Source: Selenomonadales bacterium
GTDB lineage: Bacteria > Bacillota > Negativicutes > Selenomonadales > Selenomonadaceae
Length of the DNA stretch: 64,000 bases
Assembly (NCBI GenBank): GCA_900769615.1
Contig: CAAGHH010000026.1
Span: 124,001-188,000, forward strand
Reading direction: 5' to 3'
Both the position numbers and the translations under genes were made by a program. A model generated the notes under the pieces. The model did not search any database, was not told where the DNA came from, and worked only from the letters and a program-made list of their open reading frames with translations. Every line of letters begins with the position of its first letter. Within the stretch, counting starts at the first letter, position 1. Shown one piece after another: positions 25,507 to 34,333 of the stretch.

Positions 25507-26649
25507 ATGCAGTTTCCAGCAAAAAAATTAGGTTTTGGCTTTATGCGGATGCCATTAACGGATGCAAATAATCAAAAAAGCATTGATGTTGCGCAAGTTG
25601 AAAAAATGGTTGATTTATTTATGGAGCGTGGTTATACATATTGTGATACGGCTTGGATGTATCATGATTTTATGAGTGAAGAAACTGTTGGCAAGGTAGT
25701 AGTGGATCGTTATCCACGCGATTCATTTACGATTGCGACGAAAATGCCGGATATGATGTTGAAAAGCAGTGACGAAGTGGCCAAGATTTTTGCTAAACAG
25801 CAGGAAAAACTGCATACGGATTATTTTGATTATTATTTAGTTCATGATATGAACAATGTTAATTATGAAAAAGCCAAAAAATTTGGTGTGTTAGAATTTG
25901 TTAAAGCCAAAAGAGCAAGTGGCGAGATAAAATGTTTAGGTTTTTCTTGTCATGATACACCAGAATTTTTGGATAAGGTCTTAACTGAAAATCCTTATTT
26001 TGAATTTGTACAGCTGCAAATAAATTATCTTGATTGGGAAAGTGCTGGTATTCAGGCTCGTAAATGTTATGAGGTTTGCGAAAAACATAATCAAAAAGTT
26101 ATTGTAATGGAACCAGTAAAGGGAGGGACGCTGGCTAATCCTCCGGAACAGGTTAAGACTATGCTGAAAAAAGCTCATGCGGATTGGAGCCCGGCTGAAT
26201 GGGCGATTCGCTTTGCGGCTAGTTTAAAAAATGTAGCAGTGGTATTGTCAGGTATGAGTAATTTTGACCAGTTAGATGAAAACACCACTTTTATGCAGGA
26301 TTTCACGCCGCTTAGTCAGGATGATTTTGACCTGTTGCTGAAAGCAGCGGATATGATAAGGCAAACGATTGCTATTCCTTGTACGGGCTGCCGCTATTGT
26401 GTTGAAGCTAGCCACTGTCCGCAAAATATTTTAATTCCGAATTATTTTGCACTTTATAATACTAATCAGCTGATTCCAGGGCGTAATTTTTCCCCAGAGA
26501 TAGAATATTATAGCAATTATTTGAATCAAGGTTTTGGCAAAGCATCGGCTTGTTTGGCTTGTCATGCCTGTGAACGGGTTTGCCCACAGCATATTCATAT
26601 TGCTGAGTGGATGCCAAAGATAGCGTCTGCTATGGAAAAAGGTCAATAA
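25507..26649 (+). CDS. Aldo/keto reductase with C-terminal 4Fe-4S domain
   Basis: A 380-residue oxidoreductase. The TIM-barrel part carries the AKR tetrad: Asp and Tyr in YCDTAWMYHDF near 48-58, Lys in IATKMP near 80 and His in YYLVHDMN near 114. The C-terminal 90 residues hold cysteine clusters CTGCRYCVEASHCPQ and CLACHACERVCPQ, typical of ferredoxin-like extensions in anaerobe AKRs. ATG 25507 is preferred to the longer frame from 25387 because GGGGGAG precedes it and the family N-terminus (LGFGFMRMPL) follows. Substrate unknown. Confidence 0.9.
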   Translation: MQFPAKKLGFGFMRMPLTDANNQKSIDVAQVEKMVDLFMERGYTYCDTAWMYHDFMSEETVGKVVVDRYPRDSFTIATKMPDMMLKSSDEVAKIFAKQQEKLHTDYFDYYLVHDMNNVNYEKAKKFGVLEFVKAKRASGEIKCLGFSCHDTPEFLDKVLTENPYFEFVQLQINYLDWESAGIQARKCYEVCEKHNQKVIVMEPVKGGTLANPPEQVKTMLKKAHADWSPAEWAIRFAASLKNVAVVLSGMSNFDQLDENTTFMQDFTPLSQDDFDLLLKAADMIRQTIAIPCTGCRYCVEASHCPQNILIPNYFALYNTNQLIPGRNFSPEIEYYSNYLNQGFGKASACLACHACERVCPQHIHIAEWMPKIASAMEKGQ

Positions 26650-26764
26650 CAAATAAAATAAATGGAACAATGCTTCAAAATTGCTTCAACGAGTTGTGTT
26701 CAGATTTCTCGGATTGTATATTGAAAATAGTCAAGGAAACCATCTGTAAAGAATATATCTTTTA

Positions 26765-26793
26765 TTGACAAAGTAAATATTAAAAGATATAAT
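26765..26793 (+). promoter_or_regulatory. Consensus promoter of the ROK kinase gene
   Basis: TTGACA and TATAAT with a 17-base spacer; the -10 box ends 38 bases before the start codon. Confidence 0.85.
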
Positions 26794-26831
26794 ATTTGTA
26801 AAAGTTGATGTTTTGGAAGGACGATGGACAT

Positions 26832-27719
26832 ATGGCAATTTTGAGCATTGATGTTGGTGGTAGCAGTATTAAACATGCCGTAATTGATATTCAAGGTGAC
26901 ATAAAAGTTAAAGGCAAAGTAGCTACGCCTAAGACATTAGCTGAATTCTATGATGCGTTAGCTGCGGTGAAGGATAACTATGCTAAAGAATACGAGCTGA
27001 CTGGTGTCGGTTGCAGTTTTCCTGGGGCAGTAGATGATGCTGCCGGTGTGATAAATGGTTCAAGTGCGATTGATTATATACATGAATTTCCGATAAGACA
27101 GGAACTTGAAGCTAGGTTAAAGCTCCCTGTTAGTATGGAAAATGATGCTAACTGCGCAGCTTTAGGGGAAACTTGGGTCGGTAATGGCCGTGATTATCAG
27201 GATATGTTGTTCCTTGTTATTGGAACGGGCGTTGGCGGTGCGGTCGTTAAGGGAAAGAAAATTCATCATGGCAAGCATTTTCATGGCGGTGAATTCGGCT
27301 ATATGACAGTTGATGAAAAAGGCACTATTTTAAGTAATGCTGGTTCAACTCGGGTGTTGGCTGAGCATGTAGCTAAAGCGAAGGGATTGCCTATTGAGTC
27401 TATGAATGGAGAAAAGGTGTTTGCTTTGCTGGCTGATGGGGATAATGATGCTGCCGAAGCCGTAGAGATAATGTATAGCAATTTGGCACGGGCTATTTAT
27501 AATTTGCAATATTCCTTCGATCCGGAGATATTTGTTATTGGCGGAGCAATAAGTGCTCGCAGTGACTTTGCTGATGAAATAATGAAACGTATTGATAAGA
27601 TTTTAACGACGGTTAAGGTTGCGCAGATTAGACCTAAGGTCGTCTGCTGTCGGCATGGCAATGATGCTAATTTGCTCGGTGCGGTGTATGATTTTTTAAA
27701 TAAGCATCCACAAAAGTAA
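26832..27719 (+). CDS. ROK family sugar kinase
   Basis: A 295-residue ROK protein, probably a glucokinase or related hexose kinase. The ATP loop SIDVGGSSIKHAVID is at residues 5-19, ENDANCAALGE near 104 holds the catalytic Asp, and VIGTGVGGAVV near 130 is the second phosphate loop. The usual ROK zinc motif (CxCGxxGCxE) is absent; the region after HHGKHFHGGEFGY has no cysteines. There is no DNA-binding domain, so it is a kinase rather than a repressor. ATG 26832 is chosen for its GGAAGG site and family N-terminus. manA follows 28 bases on, suggesting hexose-phosphate metabolism. Confidence 0.85.
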   Translation: MAILSIDVGGSSIKHAVIDIQGDIKVKGKVATPKTLAEFYDALAAVKDNYAKEYELTGVGCSFPGAVDDAAGVINGSSAIDYIHEFPIRQELEARLKLPVSMENDANCAALGETWVGNGRDYQDMLFLVIGTGVGGAVVKGKKIHHGKHFHGGEFGYMTVDEKGTILSNAGSTRVLAEHVAKAKGLPIESMNGEKVFALLADGDNDAAEAVEIMYSNLARAIYNLQYSFDPEIFVIGGAISARSDFADEIMKRIDKILTTVKVAQIRPKVVCCRHGNDANLLGAVYDFLNKHPQK

Positions 27720-27747
27720 TATCATTTTATAAGGAGAGGATTTAGCT

Positions 27748-28713
27748 ATGTTATATCCAATGAAATTAGAAGCTCCACTTAAGGATTATCTTTGGGGTGG
27801 CACGCGGCTGAAAGATGAATATGGCAAAAAAACTAATTTGGATAAAGTTGCTGAAAGCTGGGAGCTGGCCTGCCATAAAGATGGCAAGAGTAAGATAGTT
27901 AATGGCGAAGCTGCTGGTCTGTTCTTGGAAGATTGGCTAGCTGGACAGGATAAAAGTGTGTTAGGCACTAATGCTGCGTCCTTTCCCTATTTTCCGCTTT
28001 TGATAAAGCTGATTGATGCCAAAGGCGATTTGTCAGTGCAGGTTCATCCGGATAATGATTATGCGATGCGAGTTGAAGGCGAGTATGGCAAAACTGAGAT
28101 GTGGTACATTGTCGATTGTGAACCTGGTGCAAGTTTGTTATATGGGTTTAAAGAAAAAATTTCCAAGGAAGAATTTGAACGCCGTATAGCTGATAATACC
28201 TTGCTTGAGGTCTGCAATCGGGTGCCAGTAAAGAAAGGTGATGTGTTCTTTATAGATTCAGGAACGCTTCATGCTATTGGCAAAGGAATTTTGATTTGTG
28301 AAATACAGCAAAATTCTAATACTACTTATCGCATTTATGATTATGGCCGGGTCGGTAAAGACGGCAAGCCACGCGAACTGCATGTAAAGAAGGCTATTGA
28401 TGTAACAAAGTTAGAACCGCCAACAAAACCGACTACTGCATTAGCTAAAATTGATATTATACCAGGATTGGATATGAAACTTTTGGCTGAATGTGAGTAT
28501 TTTACAGCTTACCATGCTACGCTGAAAGGCGAAGCTAGCTTAAAAGCTGGCAGCGAATCGTTTCAAACATTTACGGTTCTTTCAGGCAGCTTGAAACTTA
28601 CAAGTGGTGATACGGTACTTGATTTTTATAAAGGCGAGTCGGTGTTTATTCCAGCGGGATTAGGAATATATACACTTACTGGAGATGCAACTTTTATTTT
28701 AAGTAAAATGTAA
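27748..28713 (+). CDS. manA: Mannose-6-phosphate isomerase, class I
   Basis: A 321-residue zinc isomerase linking mannose-6-phosphate and fructose-6-phosphate. Zinc ligands lie in QVHPDNDYA (Gln, His, near 96), the Glu of KTEMWYIVDCEPGA, and the His of DSGTLHAIGKG near 175. QQNSNTTYRIYDYGR carries the catalytic Arg region. This is the short form (about 320 residues) of Firmicutes. It probably shares a transcript with the ROK kinase gene and ends at a strong terminator. Confidence 0.93.
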   Translation: MLYPMKLEAPLKDYLWGGTRLKDEYGKKTNLDKVAESWELACHKDGKSKIVNGEAAGLFLEDWLAGQDKSVLGTNAASFPYFPLLIKLIDAKGDLSVQVHPDNDYAMRVEGEYGKTEMWYIVDCEPGASLLYGFKEKISKEEFERRIADNTLLEVCNRVPVKKGDVFFIDSGTLHAIGKGILICEIQQNSNTTYRIYDYGRVGKDGKPRELHVKKAIDVTKLEPPTKPTTALAKIDIIPGLDMKLLAECEYFTAYHATLKGEASLKAGSESFQTFTVLSGSLKLTSGDTVLDFYKGESVFIPAGLGIYTLTGDATFILSKM

Positions 28714-28726
28714 TAATGTATTTTAA

Positions 28727-28769
28727 AAGCTGATTAATGATCGCAGAGAACATTAATCAGCTTGTTTTT
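28727..28769 (+). terminator. Strong terminator after manA
   Basis: AAGCTGATTAATG pairs perfectly with CATTAATCAGCTT and is followed by GTTTTTG. Confidence 0.9.
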
Positions 28770-28908
28770 GTCACAAAGATTATTGTTTTATATTGATAAT
28801 AAATAAAATACTTTTAAAACAATATAAAAAATGATATAATTACAATATAATAGATAGATAAAAGTAATGAATCAATAATTAATATTAATTACCGATGGAG
28901 GTGAGCAG

Positions 28909-28941
28909 ATGAATTTTAAGTGGTGTTTTTATCAGCATTAG
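28909..28941 (+). CDS. Ten-codon leader peptide candidate
   Basis: A GGAGGTGAG ribosome site, among the best in the window, precedes ATG and the ten-residue frame MNFKWCFYQH, then TAG. The peptide is rich in aromatic residues (Phe-Lys-Trp-Cys-Phe-Tyr). It ends 24 bases before the transporter gene. It could be a regulatory upstream ORF or a chance frame; there is no terminator-like hairpin between it and the gene. Confidence 0.35.
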   Translation: MNFKWCFYQH

Positions 28942-28965
28942 TTTTAGCAGAGGATGTGACTAAAG

Positions 28966-30375
28966 ATGAATAAGAAACAACGTAACGGATTTATTACAAT
29001 TTTGGTTGGGGCTATCATTTGGGTTTCACCAGTGCCGGCTGATGTTTCTGTGCTGGCTTGGCATCTGATGGCCTTATTTGTAGCAACTGTTTTAGGATTT
29101 ATTTTGCAGCCGCTGCCAATTGGTGCAGTTGCCTTTATTTCAGTTACATTTGCCGTATTAAGTGGTCTTTTAAAAGTCGGCGATGCTTTAGCTGGGTATG
29201 GTAATTCAACTATTTGGCTCATTGTGTGTGCTTTTCTTTATTCACGTGGTTTTATCAAGAGTGGTCTTGGCAAACGTATTGCCTTTAGGATAATACATGC
29301 TATTGGCAAGAGTGCGCTGTCACTTGGTTATGCTATTGCGCTGAGTGAATTAGTTATTTCGCCAGCAACACCATCAGCGACCGCTCGTGGTGGTGGTATC
29401 ATGTATCCGATAGTAAGATCATTAGCGGGAGCTTTGGGTTCAGAACCAGGGGCAACCGCCAAAAAAATCGGTACTTATCTGATGCAGGTTGGCTATCATT
29501 GTGATGCTGTAACTTGTACTATGTTTGTTACATCGATGGCTGGCAACCCGTTGTGCGTAGCTTTGGCTGCCAAAACCTTAGGCGTAGAAGTTACGTGGAT
29601 GGGCTGGGCTAGTGCAGCGATTGTTCCGGGGCTTATAAGCCTGCTGTTAGTACCTTTTGTGATGCTTAAGCTTACTAAACCAGCATTAGTAAGTATTCCT
29701 AATGCCAAGCGTTTAGCGGAAAAGGAACTTAGAGAAATGGGACCAATGTCAAATAGTGAAAAATATTTGACGGTGGTATTTTTAGGCTCACTTTTCTTTT
29801 GGGCAACGTCGAGTATTACTCATGTCGGAGCAACAGCCGTAGCTATGGCCGCTGTCTGCATAATGATTATTCTTGATGTTATTTGCTGGAAAGATGTTAT
29901 AAGTGAAAAAGGTGCCTGGGATGCAATGTTCTGGATGGGCTCGCTGATGACATTGGCTTCGGCACTTGCTAAGTCGGGTATAATTAAATGGATGGCTGGC
30001 AATGCTGGTGCCATGATTTCATCGATAGGCTTGGGCTGGGTTGGCTCGGCTCTTATTTTGCTTTTGTTCTATACTTATATTCATTATTGCTTTGCGAGTG
30101 TAACGGCTCGTATCAGTGCTTTATATGCAGCTTTTATTGCCGTAAGTGTTGCGGTTGGCGCACCACCGCTTTTGACTGCGATTGTATTTGGTATCTTTGC
30201 TGATGTTCCAATCTCACTTACGCATTATGGTAATGGCTGCGCACCAATATATTTTGGTGGTGATTATGTAACACAAGGCGAATGGTGGCGTAATGGTTTT
30301 ATTATGACGACTATTACTACTATTATTTATCTGACGATTGGTGCTGCCTGGTGGAAGATTATCGGTCTTTGGTAA
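28966..30375 (+). CDS. DASS family dicarboxylate/anion:Na+ symporter
   Basis: A 469-residue multi-helix membrane transporter of the divalent anion/sodium symporter family (CitT/TtdT type). The first signature, SELVISPATPSATARGGGIMYP near residues 125-146, is the anion-binding SNT-like motif, and ISLTHYGNGCAPIYFGGDYV near 410 is the second-half counterpart. It probably moves a C4 or related dicarboxylate, for example in succinate, tartrate or citrate exchange; the substrate cannot be fixed. AGAGGATG lies before the ATG. Confidence 0.88.
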   Translation: MNKKQRNGFITILVGAIIWVSPVPADVSVLAWHLMALFVATVLGFILQPLPIGAVAFISVTFAVLSGLLKVGDALAGYGNSTIWLIVCAFLYSRGFIKSGLGKRIAFRIIHAIGKSALSLGYAIALSELVISPATPSATARGGGIMYPIVRSLAGALGSEPGATAKKIGTYLMQVGYHCDAVTCTMFVTSMAGNPLCVALAAKTLGVEVTWMGWASAAIVPGLISLLLVPFVMLKLTKPALVSIPNAKRLAEKELREMGPMSNSEKYLTVVFLGSLFFWATSSITHVGATAVAMAAVCIMIILDVICWKDVISEKGAWDAMFWMGSLMTLASALAKSGIIKWMAGNAGAMISSIGLGWVGSALILLLFYTYIHYCFASVTARISALYAAFIAVSVAVGAPPLLTAIVFGIFADVPISLTHYGNGCAPIYFGGDYVTQGEWWRNGFIMTTITTIIYLTIGAAWWKIIGLW

Positions 30376-30390
30376 GTTTTGTTTAATAAT

Positions 30391-30435
30391 AAAAAGCTTT
30401 TGCTTGAGTGCTAGATACTCAGGCAAAAGCTTTTT
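30391..30435. terminator. Bidirectional terminator between convergent genes
   Basis: A 19-base arm starting AAAAAGCTTTTGC pairs with an arm ending GCAAAAGCTTTTT around seven bases, with A and T runs on each side, serving both the transporter gene and the leftward gene at 30436. Confidence 0.9.
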
Positions 30436-30633
30436 TTATTGCAAATAACTGTTAGCAACATCGGTAATGGCGACCAGCACGAATACAACCGCGGTACCGC
30501 CTAATAGATAAAGTAAACATTGCTGATAATTTTTTTCTTTGGCATAGGCTTTTACATTAGTCCAAACGACTTCTAAAGTCGTCATAAAAACAAAAAAACA
30601 GATAGCGTAAACAATATAAAGCAGTATTTTCAT
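30436..30633 (-). CDS. Small two-helix membrane protein
   Basis: A 65-residue hypothetical protein with two predicted membrane spans, about residues 3-22 (LLYIVYAICFFVFMTTLEVV) and 46-62 (YLLGGTAVVFVLVAITD), joined by a basic loop. ATG at 30633 is chosen over the GTG four codons upstream because GAGGTT lies directly before it. It follows the gene at 30650-30910 on the same strand. No family recognised. Confidence 0.65.
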   Translation of the reverse strand: MKILLYIVYAICFFVFMTTLEVVWTNVKAYAKEKNYQQCLLYLLGGTAVVFVLVAITDVANSYLQ

Positions 30634-30649
30634 AAATAACCTCACTGTA

Positions 30650-30910
30650 TTAGTATATATGATATTCCTTCCAAGGAATTTGATTTAAATTAATAGACTT
30701 TAAAAATTCGACAATATCTTTGCGCCCGTAATAATGAGGCGTGCCTGCGCTGTCCTGACTCATGAGGATAATTGGCATGTTCGGAAAAAAGGGAGCCAAT
30801 TCCTGACGAGTTTTTACTAATCTTACGGTATACATTGTGACGGATGGTTTTACGGCCACAATAGCAAAGGTGACGCCTTGTTCAATGATAACAGCACCAT
30901 GAATAGTCAT
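30650..30910 (-). CDS. Conserved hypothetical protein
   Basis: An 86-residue protein (IHGAVIIEQGVTFAIVAVKP at the N-terminus, then FFPNMPIILMSQDSAGTPHYYGRKDIVEFLKS). It looks like a small alpha/beta protein; I believe similar proteins occur widely in Firmicutes but know of no function. An AAAGGA site lies upstream. Probably co-transcribed with the small membrane protein downstream. Confidence 0.65.
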   Translation of the reverse strand: MTIHGAVIIEQGVTFAIVAVKPSVTMYTVRLVKTRQELAPFFPNMPIILMSQDSAGTPHYYGRKDIVEFLKSINLNQIPWKEYHIY

Positions 30911-31117
30911 AGTAAAGGATCCTTTCCGTAATAATTATTATAGCTAGTATTTTAACAAAGCTATTGGCTAGGCACAAGAGGAAAATGAGTAAATATGACG
31001 GGTATGAGTAAATGTTAGCAAATTTATGAATAAATACTATAGTAATTGTCAAGTATTTTTTGTATAATATACAGAGGTGGTTTTAGGAACTGCTAATAAT
31101 TTCAGGAGGATATAGAC

Positions 31118-31933
31118 ATGATAGGTGATAATCTGCGGACAGAACGCGAGAAACGAAATTTGACCATCAGAGATATTGAAAAGGGCACGAGTATTCGTGC
31201 GTTATATATAGAGAGCATTGAAAAAGGTGATTATGCGCAATTGCCAGGTGAGGTATATGTTAAGGGATTTATTCGTAACTATGCTAATTTCTTAAAATTA
31301 GATGCAGATGCATTGGTAAAACAGTATGTGGCCGAAACTAATCCAGAAGCAGCAAAGCCAGAGCCTGAGGAAGAATCAAAATTAGAAGATACCGTTAAAA
31401 CGACAACAGCGAAGCCGTTTATTACTGGTTCTGATTTTAAGGAACGGGTTGAGCGCTCACATCACCGGCAAAATATGATGCTGTTAGCCGTTATTATTTT
31501 AGTAGTAGCAGCGGGAGCGGTTTATTTATTTGGCTTTGCTGATAGTGACAAGAGCAGTAAGGCGCCAGTGCAGACTGCCCAGCCGGCAAAAACCGTAGAT
31601 ACAGCTAAACAGGAAGCTGCACCTAAAGTCAGCGGAGTTGAGCTTAGCGCAACCTTTACGGATAAGTGCTGGGTGTCAGTCAAAGTAGATGGTAAGGATG
31701 TCTTTGAAGGCACTATGGAAAAAGGTAAGACGGAAAGCTGGAAGGGTAAAGAAAATGTTGCTATTGTTGCCGGCAATGCGGGCGCAGTAACGTTGAAGCT
31801 TAATGGACAGGATTTGGGCAAAGCCGGTAAAGACGGACAGGTTGTAGAAAAGACCTATACGCCTGACGGTGAAGCAACGCAAGATAGTAATAGCAAAGAA
31901 GCTAAGAATGATAAGAAAGACAGCAAGAAATAA
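31118..31933 (+). CDS. RodZ-like helix-turn-helix membrane protein
   Basis: A 271-residue protein with an N-terminal Xre-type helix-turn-helix (residues 4-70, GDNLRTEREKRNLTIRDIEK), a linker, one membrane span near 110-131 (MMLLAVIILVVAAGAVYLFG), and a C-terminal extracytoplasmic DUF4115 domain (SGVELSATFTDKCWVSVKVDG), then a Lys/Asp-rich tail. This is the RodZ layout, which links MreB to the cell-wall elongation complex. An AGGAGG site precedes the ATG. Its stop overlaps the ygiQ start by one base. Confidence 0.88.
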   Translation: MIGDNLRTEREKRNLTIRDIEKGTSIRALYIESIEKGDYAQLPGEVYVKGFIRNYANFLKLDADALVKQYVAETNPEAAKPEPEEESKLEDTVKTTTAKPFITGSDFKERVERSHHRQNMMLLAVIILVVAAGAVYLFGFADSDKSSKAPVQTAQPAKTVDTAKQEAAPKVSGVELSATFTDKCWVSVKVDGKDVFEGTMEKGKTESWKGKENVAIVAGNAGAVTLKLNGQDLGKAGKDGQVVEKTYTPDGEATQDSNSKEAKNDKKDSKK

Positions 31934-33819
31934 TGAATGAATTTTTGCCAATCAGCAAAAAAGATATGCTGGAGCGTGGCTGGGAGCAGCTGGATTTTAT
32001 ATTTGTATCGGGTGATGCTTATGTAGATCATCCGAGCTTTGGTCCAGCTATTCTTTGCCGGCTTTTGGAAAAGCATGGTTATAAAGTAGGAATTATTCCC
32101 CAGCCAGACTGGCATTCTACCAGGGATTTTAATCGCCTGGGAAAACCGCGGCTGGGTTTTCTTGTTTCAGCCGGGAACATGGATTCGCTCTTAAATAAGT
32201 TTACGGCCGCCAAGAAGGTGCGCCATCAGGATGCTTATTCACCGGGGGGAAAAGCAGGTTTTCGGCCAGAACGAGCTACTATCGTTTATTGTAATCGTTT
32301 ACGGGAGCTTTATGCTGACGTACCGATTATTATCGGTGGCATTGAAGCTAGTCTGCGCCGAATGGCACATTATGATTATTGGTCGAATTCGGTAAGACGG
32401 TCAATTTTGGTTGATAGTCAAGCTGACCTATTGGTATTTGGTATGGGCGAGCGGGCTCTTTTAGAGATTGCTGCTGATTTGCAGCAGGGCGTGGCTATCG
32501 AAAATATTCAAGATGTGCAAGGGACTTGTTACCGTGTTCCTAATATGGACTATGCTTGGGATTATCTGCCATTGCCATCATATAGTGAAGTTAAAAATCA
32601 AAAGGAAAAATTTGCCAAGGCATTTAAGATAGAATATTTGGAGCAGGATGCTATTCGTGGTAAAAGAATTGCTCAGCAAAATGATGAATGGTGTGTAGTG
32701 CAAAATCCGCCCGCTAGACCACTTAATGAAGCGGAAATGGATGAGATATACGATCTGCCGTATCAGCGTACTTGGCATCCAATTTATGATAAAGCTGGTG
32801 GCGTGCCAGCTATAAAAGAGGTTCAATTTAGCTTAGTAAGTCAACGCGGCTGTTTTGGTGGTTGCAATTTTTGTGCCATAATATCGCATGAAGGTCGGAT
32901 TATTCAGCGGCGAAGTCAAGCATCGCTTATAAGAGAGGCGAAAATTCTTACTAAAATGCCGGGATTCAAAGGCTATATTCATGATGTAGGCGGACCAACG
33001 GCTAATTTTAGGCGTCCAAGCTGTGATGCACAATTAAAACGTGGTACTTGCCGTGGTAAGCCATGTTTGTCACCGCTGCCCTGTAAAAATCTGGTAGCTG
33101 ATCATAGTGATTATATAGAATTATTGCGGAAACTTAGAGCACTTCCAGGAGTAAAAAAGGTGTTTGTGCGCTCAGGGATAAGATTTGATTATTTGCTGTT
33201 AGCCAAAGATGATTTTTTGACGGAGCTTTGCAAGTATCATGTCAGCGGTCAGCTGAAAATTGCGCCTGAGCATATATCGGATCGAGTAACGCGGCTGATG
33301 GGCAAATCCAATCGGCAGGTTTATCTGCAATTTGTTGCTAAATTTAAGCGGATTAATCAAAAGCTGGGTTTAAAGCAGTACTTAGTGCCTTATTTTATGT
33401 CAAGTCATCCTGGCTCCAAATTAGAAGATGCGATAGAGCTGGCTGAATTTATTCGTGACATGGGTTATCATCCGCAACAGGTACAGGATTTTATTCCAAC
33501 TCCAGGAACGCTTTCTACATGTATGTGGTACACAGGTATCGATCCGCTGACGGGAGAAAAGGTTTATACTGCCAAAACGTATGAAGAAAAGCTGATGCAA
33601 AGGTCGCTGATGCAGTATTGGCTCCCAAAAAATCAAGAAATAGTACGCAAGGCACTGCATATCGCTGCTCGTGAGGATTTAATAGGTTTTGGAACTAAAT
33701 GTTTAGTACGACCTAAAAAAATGCCGCATGAAGCATTAAATAAATCCAGGAATAATAGACCTAAGCAAAAGCAAAATGTAAAAAGAATAAGCGGGAAAAA
33801 GAGAGAAAAGAAGGTGTGA
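31933..33819 (+). CDS. ygiQ: YgiQ family radical SAM protein
   Basis: A 628-residue radical S-adenosylmethionine enzyme of the UPF0313/YgiQ family. The N-terminal region includes GDAYVDHPSFGPAILCRLLE near residue 28; the cluster motif is RGCFGGCNFCAI (CxxxCxxC) near 310; a second cysteine group CDAQLKRGTCRGKPC follows; the C-terminal DUF3362 part is present (QDFIPTPGTLSTCMWYTG). Catalytic role is not known. It is translationally coupled to the rodZ-like gene. Confidence 0.93.
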   Translation: MNEFLPISKKDMLERGWEQLDFIFVSGDAYVDHPSFGPAILCRLLEKHGYKVGIIPQPDWHSTRDFNRLGKPRLGFLVSAGNMDSLLNKFTAAKKVRHQDAYSPGGKAGFRPERATIVYCNRLRELYADVPIIIGGIEASLRRMAHYDYWSNSVRRSILVDSQADLLVFGMGERALLEIAADLQQGVAIENIQDVQGTCYRVPNMDYAWDYLPLPSYSEVKNQKEKFAKAFKIEYLEQDAIRGKRIAQQNDEWCVVQNPPARPLNEAEMDEIYDLPYQRTWHPIYDKAGGVPAIKEVQFSLVSQRGCFGGCNFCAIISHEGRIIQRRSQASLIREAKILTKMPGFKGYIHDVGGPTANFRRPSCDAQLKRGTCRGKPCLSPLPCKNLVADHSDYIELLRKLRALPGVKKVFVRSGIRFDYLLLAKDDFLTELCKYHVSGQLKIAPEHISDRVTRLMGKSNRQVYLQFVAKFKRINQKLGLKQYLVPYFMSSHPGSKLEDAIELAEFIRDMGYHPQQVQDFIPTPGTLSTCMWYTGIDPLTGEKVYTAKTYEEKLMQRSLMQYWLPKNQEIVRKALHIAAREDLIGFGTKCLVRPKKMPHEALNKSRNNRPKQKQNVKRISGKKREKKV

Positions 33820-33821
33820 CG

Positions 33822-34310
33822 ATGAAATGCCCATTTTGTAATCATAATGATAGTCGGGTAATTGACTCGCGGTCGGCTGAGGATGGAACTACGATTCGTC
33901 GTCGCCGTGAGTGCGTGAGCTGTGGCAGACGTTTTACAACGTATGAAGTAGTAGAAAAGTTACCACTTATGGTAATAAAGCAGGATGGCCGACGGGAAGT
34001 TTTTAAGCGGGATAAGATTTTAAATGGTGTTATCCGTTCCTGTGATAAGCGCGATATATCAATGGAACGGATCGTAGGTCTGGTAAATGCGATTGAACGC
34101 GATATAAGAAATACTATGGAACAAGAAATATCGTCGGCTAAGATAGGCGAATTAGTCATGAATCGGCTGAAGGAATTCGATGAAGTAGCGTATATAAGAT
34201 TTGCTTCTGTTTATCGAAAGTTTACAGATATCGGCAGCTTTATGCAAGAGTTAAACGAGCTTCAGGCACAGAAGGTTGAGGAAGCTAAGGTTGTCGACAG
34301 GAAAAATTGA
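33822..34310 (+). CDS. nrdR: Transcriptional repressor NrdR
   Basis: A 162-residue repressor of ribonucleotide reductase genes. The N-terminal zinc ribbon is CPFCNHNDSRVIDSR with CVSCGRRFTTYE (four cysteines), followed by an ATP-cone domain from about residue 47 (MVIKQDGRREVFKRDKI). ATG 33822 is preferred to the GTG two codons upstream because it gives the standard NrdR start and is preceded by AAGGTG. Full length. Confidence 0.95.
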   Translation: MKCPFCNHNDSRVIDSRSAEDGTTIRRRRECVSCGRRFTTYEVVEKLPLMVIKQDGRREVFKRDKILNGVIRSCDKRDISMERIVGLVNAIERDIRNTMEQEISSAKIGELVMNRLKEFDEVAYIRFASVYRKFTDIGSFMQELNELQAQKVEEAKVVDRKN

Positions 34311-34333
34311 CAAAGCAGGAAAGGTAGAAGCGT

